Shown: in pieces, positions 1 to 8,800 of the stretch
Layout: each line of letters begins with the position of its first letter
Position numbering within the stretch: position 1 is the first letter of the stretch
NCBI GenBank assembly: GCA_012862575.1
Contig: BLSF01000094.1
Location: forward strand, 49,197 to 113,196
Source of the DNA: Parietichytrium sp. I65-24A
Taxonomy: Eukaryota; Sar; Bigyra; Thraustochytrida; Thraustochytriidae
Direction of reading: 5' to 3'
DNA: 64,000 bases
The notes under the pieces: model-generated
The model's database searches: none
Told to the model about the DNA's origin: nothing
The model's input: the letters and a program-made list of their open reading frames with translations, nothing else
Translations under genes and position numbers: made by a program

Positions 1-1350
1 ATCAGAATAATTAGTTCAGAACTTGAGAGTTCACAGTCAGTACTCGCAACAGCAAAAGCGACGCTCGGTCAATAACGAAGTGGCAAACAACATCGTGGAG
101 ATGTCAAGTATTTCGAGTATCTGTAGCGCCGGTCCATCGGTGTGCGACTTCGAAGCAAGCAAGGTTTGAAGAGTGGAATTTGGAGCCGTCGGCGCTGGCA
201 AGAGATGGAGAGAGCTGGCAAGAGCACTTGCTCTCTGTCATGCTGTCCCTGGCTTGGTCAAGATTGCATTGCCTGCCACGGTACCACTTTGTGCAACGGG
301 GGGAATAGTGTCTGGCCACCTTTATTCATAGTATTTATAGGCTGGCGCACGGAGGACTTTGTCCCGTGGCAAAGCCATGGCGTAGAAGGTAAACGCGCTC
401 GAGAGAGAGGGCGTTGCGTGGATTGCATTGATTTTGCACTGCCTGGTAATGCCTGGGACCTCAGCTTGGGTTCCGCTCCGTTTGAGCCGGTGTTTGTCCT
501 ACCAAGAAAGAGTCTGTTCTGCTGAGCCGGCGCGATTGATCTCTTGTTCTCTCTTCTTCAAGCTTAACAGCGGAACTAGTACTGAGTACGGTCGATTTTC
601 GGTTATCATCGAAAGCCGAGGCAAAGAAAGAAAGAAAGAAAGAAAAGGGTGAAGGACACTTCGGCGAGGGATGGCGCACGAGCTTAAAATATCGATTGAT
701 TTTAACATACTTTTGGACGTGGACTTGTGCCCGGGGGTCCCGGGGGTCCCGGGGGGGAGGGGGGTTATTGTTTAAATCTGCTTTTCTTCTTGTTTTTGTC
801 GTTGCATATCTGATTTCACTGTTAACAGCGAAAAGGCACGGATCTGACTTCGCTTTTTGAGTGTGCGTTTGTAAGGGGGAAAGCGCACTTGGAGTCCGTG
901 GCTCTTGGATTCAAGCGCTAGTCACTGACTCCGAAGTGTGCTCATTTCACGTCCCTCGAACGGCATTGCATCCGTACACGATACGCGCAGCGTGGACGGC
1001 GATAGAGTATGGTGAGGAAGCAGAGAAGGGGGAGGGGTGGAACATCAGATTTCAGAATTCAGGTTCAGATTTCGTGTTTGTCGAGGCAATTGTTTTTATC
1101 TCGTCTGCTCTACTCTGGTTTCTCTTTTTAATTTGCCTTCATTCTAAGATTTCAGTTTTACTAACTTGTTTTAATTAAAAGAAACGAGATCGACGAGGTG
1201 ATCAAGTTGCAGATGCAATGAGTGAGCTTCTGTCGAAGGCAAGCGCAACTTTCAAGGACAAAGAAGACCGCCGAAGACAGGCGCACTTTGGCTTGCTCGG
1301 AATAAATAAAGCGACTGCGAGGAGGCCAGGTGCCCTCCCGTTCTAGCCCG
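1..1350. other. gene-free stretch
   Basis: I see no convincing gene on either strand. The stretch holds a purine run of GAAA units near 624-647 and a very G-rich block at about 731-764, made of repeated GGGGGTCCC words followed by G7 and G6 runs. The short open frames here begin at non-AUG codons or are low in complexity. Confidence 0.5.
731..764 (+). repeat. G-rich tract with repeated CCCGGGGGT words
   Basis: Three CCCGGGGGT-type units run directly into G7 and G6 runs. Several G-runs lie within about 35 bases, so a G-quadruplex could form on the + strand. No function is implied by position: no gene start lies nearby. Confidence 0.6.
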
Positions 1351-2079
1351 TTAGACCTTGGCTTCGATCTCGAATTGCGCCAAGCCAGACTCATTCCACC
1401 GTCTCATGAGCTCGTTCTTGGCGTAAATTAGTCTCCGCTGGATGTCTTTGGCCCTGATCTTGTCTTCCAAGACCTTCTTTGAAGACTCGCGGAGGATTTT
1501 GGCCTCTTCTTCCCGCGCCTTTTCGGCCTCTGCCTTGCGGTGCTTTTCTTCTATGAGGCGCAACTTGGTCTTCTTCGCCAGCACCTGCATGGCGATCGAG
1601 TCATCTCTCTTCTCGCTCTGAGGCGACTTGTACGTGCTGTACGCAGATGAATTAATATTCTTGTTGTTCGAGGTGTCCTCCTGCGAGTCCTGTGCAACTT
1701 TCTTTGCGCTCAGGGACGTGACGATGTTGCCTCTGCGAACGCGCTGCTTAGTGACCGATGAAGATGTACGCGGCCTCTTCCCGCTTTGCCTCAGAGGACC
1801 TTTCTCGCTTGGCAGACTGTCCGCAGAATTCCGGCGCTGAGCGGAATCCTCTTTCAAAATGGTGCTCTCTGGCGCATCTTCCGAGGCGAGCGCCGGAAAG
1901 GTCTTGCTGCGCTTTGCCCTCCCCGACTTTCTGCGCAGCAACCCGGTCGTGGTGCTCGGTCTCCTGCTGAGCACACCCGCGTTCGGCTTGACCGGGGTTA
2001 AAGCTTCAATCGTCATCGTCTTGGCCGAGAGCGCGTCTTGCAGCATGCCTGCCTTGTTTGGGCGCACCTTGGTTGCCAT
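1351..2079 (-). CDS. basic protein with C-terminal coiled coil, unknown function
   Basis: I do not recognise the family. From the ATG at 2079 (AAG-ATG-G context) the protein has 242 residues. The N-terminal two thirds is rich in Ser, Lys and Arg with many basic clusters, looks disordered and could hold nuclear localisation signals. The last 80 or so residues form a charged helix (repeated EEKHRKAEAEK and REEEAKILRE-type stretches) predicted to be a coiled coil, ending in a hydrophobic-acidic tail. The frame stays open upstream to 2271 but contains no ATG there, only a TTG at 2226, so either M is at 2079 or a 5' exon was missed. A chromatin or cytoskeletal adaptor would fit but is not shown. 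Confidence 0.6.
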   Translation of the reverse strand: MATKVRPNKAGMLQDALSAKTMTIEALTPVKPNAGVLSRRPSTTTGLLRRKSGRAKRSKTFPALASEDAPESTILKEDSAQRRNSADSLPSEKGPLRQSGKRPRTSSSVTKQRVRRGNIVTSLSAKKVAQDSQEDTSNNKNINSSAYSTYKSPQSEKRDDSIAMQVLAKKTKLRLIEEKHRKAEAEKAREEEAKILRESSKKVLEDKIRAKDIQRRLIYAKNELMRRWNESGLAQFEIEAKV

Positions 2080-3056
2080 CTTGGTTAGGCGCGCTGCCAC
2101 AACCGCCCGACGTATTCTTTGCTGACTTTTGCGCCCAAGACCTTTGCGCGTCTCAAAGCATCGCACTTCCGAGCCCGTCTCGGAGACAGCACAGGCCTCA
2201 ATGACAGCCACAATCGATTCTGTCAATCTCTCTTGCTTCCAAGATGGTTGAGCCTTCCTTCCACTGGCTGGTTATGCTCAACGTGTAACTTTCGTCTTTC
2301 ACAACACCCACATATGCCGTCGCGGCGGGGATGCCGCGACAGCATATATCCCTTACGAGGAGCAAGTAGCTTCCGATCCCTTGGCGTGGCGCAGGATTTA
2401 CACCTTGCTAGGACAGAGATATAAGAACACCAGCCCAACTGTGCGGGGGGAAGTCACTGCGCGCGGAAGCCACCAGCCATGTACCGGCAGAGCTACTTGG
2501 GAGGGTAGAGATCTCCCGCGGGCTCTCCACATCGTCGCTGATGATGAGTGTGTTTGTAACGCGGCCTATTCCAAGAAGGCAAAGCCAGTCGAAAAGCTAA
2601 AGAAGGGCCGTAAGCAGTCGAGGGAGGTAGGCCTAGGAACAGTCGTGCATGCACTGCGCGTGTGAAAGCTGTGCGAGCGGCTCTCGGTAGTCTTTTCCGA
2701 CGGAGAAAATGCCGCCCAACAACTAACAGTTTCGCTTTCGCCAAAGTCGACCTTTTTCCTTCGCCACCGCAGCAGCTCGAGAACAAAGTATCAAACACAT
2801 TAGCTCTTCCCCGTTGGCGCGTGAATCGACTCCCATAGTTGCCACGCACGCACCACACCAATTCAAAGCTGCCTGATGCACAGCTCCTTCAAAAAGCTGC
2901 ACATTCAGGGGTCACATGAAAATAAAAACCCACTCCTGTTTTGTTTTTGCGTTTTGCGCAGCTTTCGTTTTCATTTTCATTCCCATTTCGAAACCATCTT
3001 TCAATTAAAATAAACCAGTCTTGCCTCGCAGTCATTGTGTATCATTTCTCTCACCA
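2080..3056. other. intergenic stretch
   Basis: This is the upstream region of the minus-strand coiled-coil gene. No gene is supported. Around 2926-2935 and 3008-3014 there are A-rich words resembling polyadenylation signals (AATAAA, AAAATAAA), so a transcript may end here, but no matching reading frame was found. Confidence 0.4.
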
Positions 3057-3376
3057 TGTTTGACAGTGACTATTCATCCGTTGCCGGACACCTTAGGATG
3101 TTTTAGCGATTTCCTCTAAGAGGCAGTGCAAGCCAAACATTGGAGCTCATGTGCGAAACACATGTTCAACTAACGATGGATGTTTCATTTTGAAACCTCC
3201 ATAGCTCTATGGTTGATGCTGGGCGGCGTTTCTCGTTCGCGCACGCTGATGAATGTGGCAAATTGACGGTGATGGTGAACTCGGCAATGGGCTTGACAAT
3301 CTTGGAAAAGAAAGTCAAAGCCTCGCCCGGCTCGTTGTTCGTTGAAACTTGGTGGTATTACTACCTATTTAACTAA
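3057..3376 (+). pseudogene. possible decayed coding fragment
   Basis: Three short coding-like segments follow each other in different frames. A frame opens with ATG at 3057 (MFDSDYSSVAGHLR) and stops after 16 codons. A Cys-containing segment at about 3124-3204 ends at TAG. A 55-codon frame runs from the ATG at 3209 to TAA at 3376 (MVDAGRRFSFAHADECGK onward). No GT-AG pair joins them well, so frameshift decay is the simplest reading. The family is not recognised. Confidence 0.3.
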
Positions 3377-3423
3377 ATTCACATAAGATATCTTGATTGA
3401 AGGTTTTAATTTATCTTCTTCAC

Positions 3424-3812
3424 ATGGCATCAGAGAAGGAAGGGAGGAAATATAAGTATGGATATGTGACATTGATGGACGGACGCACGAAAGCAGACTC
3501 AGAACATTCCGCGCAAGTTCGCGAACGTACCACAGACACACTAGTAGCAACACTACCCAATGACATATCTCCAGCGGTAGCGAACCTCGCACTCGCAGCG
3601 TTCCCCGATTGTTCCAGCACGGAAATCCCAGTGACCTGCAATTTTCCTGGCCGTAAGTTTAGTTTCCTGAATTATTCTGAATCTCCAGTGTGTTCCTGTG
3701 TCCTGTTTCCTGTGGCCACAAATGCAGCAAAAACGGAGAAGGAGTTCAAGATGTCATGTCTGCTATGTTTGACTACAGCCAAGAGTGGTCTTGTCTAAGA
3801 GCGCAGAGATAA
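3424..3812 (+). CDS. possible small two-exon gene
   Basis: Exon 1 would start at ATG 3424 and encode about 76 residues, followed by a strong donor (GTAAGT at 3653). Several acceptors are possible. Using AG at 3727 keeps the same frame and stops at 3798. Using AG at 3738 or 3741 gives a more protein-like second exon ending at TAA 3812. The intron would be 75-90 nt, similar to the confident 83-nt intron elsewhere in the window. The product is not recognised and has no visible signal peptide or membrane segment. Four copies of GATAATGT follow directly. This could equally be a non-coding stretch with a chance donor. Confidence 0.35.
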
Positions 3813-3822
3813 TCACGGCATG

Positions 3823-3854
3823 AGATAATGTGATAATGTGATAATGTGATAATG
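3823..3854 (+). repeat. 8-bp tandem repeat, 4 copies
   Basis: Four perfect copies of GATAATGT lie in the 5' flank of the RBR ligase gene, about 300 bases before its ATG. Confidence 0.85.
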
Positions 3855-4146
3855 TGGTTGTCAGTCGGCTTTACAGTTGATACGAGCGTTCAGCAATGTT
3901 CAGCAATTGTTGCTTGTTGTTGGTTGCTTGTTGTTCGTAGAACGTAGATCGTAGATCGCGTGCAGCACAGAGAACTTGAACTCGTCCAACCCGGACCAGA
4001 CTCGAAATACTGTGATTGCCAGTGCACTTTGTCTTGTGTTGTATTCTATTCTATTGTATTCTATTGGAGAGAGAAAGCGAGCTGTCGTTCTGCGATAGTT
4101 CGAGTGACTGGAAAGAGAGCGGCACAAGTCTCGGGGCTCTTGTAGG

Positions 4147-5643
4147 ATGATGGCAGCTGCGGAGGCAGACGCTGGTGCGGAATGTTTCGCAAAGACCCTC
4201 CCGGAGAATGAGAATGACAACGAGAACCGCGGTGCCCAGGATGATGAGATTGTGGCGCTGGAGAGCATTTTGGATGAGAACTTTCGAGTCGTGCGTGGGA
4301 AGCGACGAGACGGAGTGGAGTTGGAGCTCCGAGTGGAGTTGGCTTTGCAAGGAAGCGTCAGAGTGCGGTTCGCGCAACCCGAGTTGCATGAGGATGAGCA
4401 AACTGAGACGGTGGATCAGCTGCCAGAGATGCGGCTCAAGGTCTTCCTTCCTAATGGCTACCCAACAGATTGCCCGCCGGCTATTGAGAGCGTTGATTGC
4501 TTCTGGAGTCACGACGGGAGTATGGCCTGGCTCAAAAGCAGACTTTACGAGATGTTTGAAGCCGGGGTGCCCGTCCTCTTCAGTTGGTACGAGTTTGCCA
4601 AATACGAATATGCTGGGGAGCTGCAAAACAACGTAGTGGCTTTGGACGAGCTTGTGACACGAGATTGGTTTCTGGGGCTTTCAGCAGAGCTGCAAGAATC
4701 AGCGTTCCTGAGAGATTTCCACGACTGTGGGATCTGCTTCGACACGTTTCCCGGGAAAGAGATGGTCAGGCTTCCGTGCGAGCACAACTATTGCAGAGGT
4801 TGCAGCGAGGCGTTCGCTGAAATAGCTGTGAGGGAAGGAGCAGTGAAGAAACTAATCTGCCCTGAGCCAGGCTGCGGCTGTGTATTTCCTCCCCACATCG
4901 TGCACGAGCTGTGTGGCCCAGATCTTGTTGACAAATACGAACGGTTCATGCTCGAGGCAGCCTTGCTCGACATGGGCGACATCAAATACTGCCCTCGGTG
5001 CCAGTCTGTTTGCGTCGCGGACGATGCTGATTTGGCGCAATGTGTACAATGCATGTTTGCTTTCTGCCCTGGTTGCAGTCTGGGATTTCACCCAAATAGG
5101 ACGTGCGCCGAAGAGCTGAGTTATCTCAAGCGACGAATGGGTGAAAAGCCAAAGCAATCGACGGCTAACCGAGCGGCCAATCTGCTCGCGGAGCTGGAAA
5201 CCATGCGCGCATTGCAGCTCAGTAATATGCGTCAGTGCCCAGGCTGCAAAACGTTCACAATCCGCGAAGACGGATGCTCGAAAATGACTTGTAGGTGCGG
5301 TGTGATCTGGTGTTACAGGTGCTGCGTAGATATCTCTGTTGAAAGGTACGATCACTTTAGAAAAGGACAATGCAAGGGGGCTTTGTGGACCGATGAATTC
5401 TCCAACAAAGCCCGAAGGACGATTGAGTTGGCCCAGCGGAAGGCTGGTCTTGTAATCCAGCAGAAACTGGGCAACGCTGTGACAAACTGCCCTTGTTGCG
5501 CCCAGTCGAATGTCAAAGTCAACAAAAACAATCACATCAATTGCAAATACTGCAAGACGTCATACTGCTATACTTGTCGCAAAAGAATCACTTCTTTGGA
5601 GCATTTTCGCGCACCGTCAGAGTGCAAGCAGCATAGTATTTGA
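4147..5643 (+). CDS. RWD-RBR E3 ubiquitin ligase, RNF14/ARA54 type
   Basis: This 498-residue protein is a RING-between-RING ubiquitin ligase, a class that passes ubiquitin from an E2 to a catalytic Cys in RING2 and then to substrate. An RWD-like domain occupies about residues 32-165 (EIVALESIL near its start). RING1 starts with CGICFDTF at about 193. The IBR lies at about 281-316 (YCPRCQSVC, then CxxC). RING2 starts at CPGCKTF near 364, with the predicted catalytic Cys377 in DGCSKMTC. A further Cys module at about 448-470 (CPCCAQ, then NNHINCKYC) and a terminal GCKQH-like CKQH match, from memory, the plant members of the RNF14 family, not the human protein. In animals RNF14 acts with GCN1 on stalled ribosomes; the same role here is inference. 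Single exon; ATGATGG start. Confidence 0.93.
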   Translation: MMAAAEADAGAECFAKTLPENENDNENRGAQDDEIVALESILDENFRVVRGKRRDGVELELRVELALQGSVRVRFAQPELHEDEQTETVDQLPEMRLKVFLPNGYPTDCPPAIESVDCFWSHDGSMAWLKSRLYEMFEAGVPVLFSWYEFAKYEYAGELQNNVVALDELVTRDWFLGLSAELQESAFLRDFHDCGICFDTFPGKEMVRLPCEHNYCRGCSEAFAEIAVREGAVKKLICPEPGCGCVFPPHIVHELCGPDLVDKYERFMLEAALLDMGDIKYCPRCQSVCVADDADLAQCVQCMFAFCPGCSLGFHPNRTCAEELSYLKRRMGEKPKQSTANRAANLLAELETMRALQLSNMRQCPGCKTFTIREDGCSKMTCRCGVIWCYRCCVDISVERYDHFRKGQCKGALWTDEFSNKARRTIELAQRKAGLVIQQKLGNAVTNCPCCAQSNVKVNKNNHINCKYCKTSYCYTCRKRITSLEHFRAPSECKQHSI

Positions 5644-5667
5644 CACCCTCTACTCCGAGCTTTCACA

Positions 5668-5673
5668 AATAAA
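5668..5673 (+). terminator. AATAAA polyadenylation signal of the RBR gene
   Basis: A canonical AATAAA lies 25 nt after the stop codon. On the other strand, AATAAA at 5700-5695 could serve the convergent SET gene, so the two 3' ends probably overlap. An A16 run lies at about 5758-5774. Confidence 0.7.
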
Positions 5674-5808
5674 AATTGTACACTATGTCAGTGATTTATT
5701 TTTCTCTCCTTTTCCCGCCATTAAGAGACAGCATTGTGAGAAGAAGGCAGTTCATGGAAAAAAAAAAAAAAAAAGAGGAAAAGGTGGGTGGGTCCAGCAG
5801 ACCTTATG

Positions 5809-8800
5809 TTAAGATTCTTTCCAAAACTTAAATGTTGACGGGGGTGGAGTATGCATCTTCGCATGGTATTGCATGTCCTTTAGCACTCTCATTGTGTTGA
5901 GGCTGAGTGGGTCGACAGCAACGTCAAACCACGGGCTACCGTAGACTTTTTGTTTGTTCTTGAAAGACCAATGAGTTCCTGTAGGCCAAAGCACAGAGGG
6001 AGTATTTTCGATTCTCTCCATGATCTGTTGCCTGTCAGAATACTTTATTGAACCAAAACAACTCTCCACGTCCGGTAGCGACAAGGAGCCTCGCCGCTCG
6101 GCACTGAGAGAGGCGTCCGGGGCCGCCACAGTCTGCTTAAACCAGCCGCACATCTGGCCCCACACAAACCCACTTTGATACTTTTTGGTAAAGAGTTTTG
6201 CCTTGTCCTTGTCGTCAGTGGAATAGACCGGTGCGAGCGGGTCCAACGCGCGCTGAAATTTGTCCGCCTGATAATCTCTCCGCTTGCTCCCAGCCGCCGC
6301 GACCTTTTTAAACTCGACTTGCGCCATGAAATCTAGCGGGAACGCGAAAAAACTCAATGGCTTGTGCTCGTGATCCATTGCATGAATGGCTTTTGTGCCA
6401 GGGAACTCGGCATCAAATGAGTAAATCAGCCCATCGAGCTTCCAAACGTCCCCTCCAATCGGCCGAAAAGGCTCTCGAGCAGAGATTCTATACGCATTGT
6501 TTGAACTTTTGAAGATGTAGAGCGGCACGAGACCTGGCATAGGCCTCTGAAACACCACAAAAAGTGACGACTTCACGCCAGGAGGAGGAGGGTCACTTTT
6601 AATCCCCTGGTAGCTGTGAAGGGTGATCAACCCGGACAATGCGAGCTCAAATAGCACGAGGGCCTCCGGGCCAGTGTTAGACAGTTCAAGGGTGCCTCTG
6701 CTACCGTCAAAGTCGAACCAGTAAGGAAGCTGAGGAGCCGCACGGCTTGACTGCTGTGAGACCTCCAAATCGCCTTCCACTTTCGTTTGCAGTTGATCTT
6801 CCTCGTCAGCGACGGGCTCTTCAAGAAGGGCCTCCCCAGAATTGAGTTTGCGAGACTTTCTTACTTTTCCACCTCCTGTTGCTGGACGAGCACCAGCGTT
6901 TTTCTTTGCAGCAGGTTTCTTTGGAGGAGATTTCGAGGAACCCCCGCGCACAGACTCGATGACAGACCCGTCTCGCCCAATGTCAACGTTGCGAACCACG
7001 ACGGGCGGCGACTTTAACCCGACATACGCAGTCGACCTGAAGTAAGTGTCTGTGTAAAGATGCCACGTAAGCAGATCGCCAACTGCGGTAAAGTTTGCCG
7101 CACTACTCTTTGACTTTGCGGTCCAAAACAAGTCTCGCAATGCACGAAGCGCGCCTCTGGCGCCTTCGAGGTTAATCTTGGCGCTTGACTTTCGAAGTTT
7201 GTCCAACTTTCGAAAATACTCAACCTCTGACTCAGATGCGCACGCGCTCAGACCCTTTTGAAGGGCAATGGCAGCAATAGACTCTTCGCCGCTCCACAAA
7301 TATTCGGCCATTTGCTGCTCCGAAAGAACTGTGACTGGGGAAGCTACGTGTTCAAGGTTTTGGAACATATCCATAGCCTTCCCATCGCGCTCAGCTGTCA
7401 GAAAGTAGCGCAACTTGTTAAGCGTGATCACGACATTTTGCTTCCTGTTCTCGAAGACTCCGCGCGCCTCAACAGATGCGCCTTCCAAGTCATAAGCGAG
7501 GCTCCCGTTTGGTAAAACCTGTAGGCAAAGCCTATGAGCAAGTTCTTCCTGCTCGAATTCGGCGTATTCAAGGACTAGACTTGTCCATTTCTTCAGCCAC
7601 AGCGGAAGCTGATGAAGCGCCGCATGTTTGATTCCATGCCGGGCAAGCCTTTCAGTGTCACGAGGAGTCAACTCAGGCTTGGCACAGGCTTTGACGATGA
7701 GAGCATTTCTATCGTTAAACAAATGAAAGTCGTTCAAGACCTCTGCAAACGCTCCAGTACCGGCATAGTACAAGAACGATCCTCGGCAACCAACGGATCC
7801 ACACAAGCAAGTAGCAGCGCGAAACTCGTTTTCGTCTTCGGTTACAGACGAATAGTCAAACGTGAGCTCCTCTCCGAACGAAATTTCTCTCAGGGTGTAC
7901 ACAGTGAGTACATACTTGTTATTTGCGACCATCACAACTGTTGCACAGTTGGGTTCGCAGCTGTGAGACAACCTCGAAGCGTAATTTCCTCGCACAATGG
8001 GATCCACGTATGCAATATCATAGCCATCCTCGTCGTCGTCATGGCGTTCCAATTGCATGTTGTAAAAGTCAGGTAAAATGGGCTTAAAATTCGTCGATCG
8101 TTGCACATTTTTGATTGCATCCGTCTTCTCGAACCAGCGCCAGCAAGGATAAAGCTCTCCAAAATAATCGGTGATAAAGGTGCCCGACTTGAGACCATCC
8201 TTTTCGATGCACTGCACGCCAACACCTTTCGGATGCAGTCTGAAGGAGTCAAGACCCCAGTTGCGCACTGCAAACAGCACTGCGCCGCAGACGTCACGAA
8301 TGTTTTCGCGTGTGAGAAATTCGTCGCCGAGGCCGAGGACGTGACTCAAGATCTCACGAACACGAAGTTCCACATTCGAGTCTTCGGGCTGAGCATAGTC
8401 TTCGTCAGTTTCAGCAAACAGCCCGACGAACCCATTGGGGTCGCCTCCTGCGGAAGATTGCCGTCCCTTCTTGCCCTTCGCGCTGCTCTTCGAGGAGGAG
8501 GAGGATCGCCTAGCTAGCTCCTCGGCGGAGGGCTTCCCACAAGCTTTCAAAATAGACCGGAGGGAATAAATAATGTTGTGCGCGCGGTAGGTGGGCTGTG
8601 AGCCAACCACGGGCATGATGAGCTGTTGCAAGAAACGGCGCTGAGTTTCTTCGGAGTGTATGTCGCACACCAACTCCAGAACACTAGAGATATTCTTTCG
8701 AGTATAACAATCTAAGCCCCAGGTGTTTGCCTCCTGGACGGACGTGCCGATTTCTAGCCGCTGCTTTCGCGCAAGTGCAGATCTTGCACATGCCACCTTC

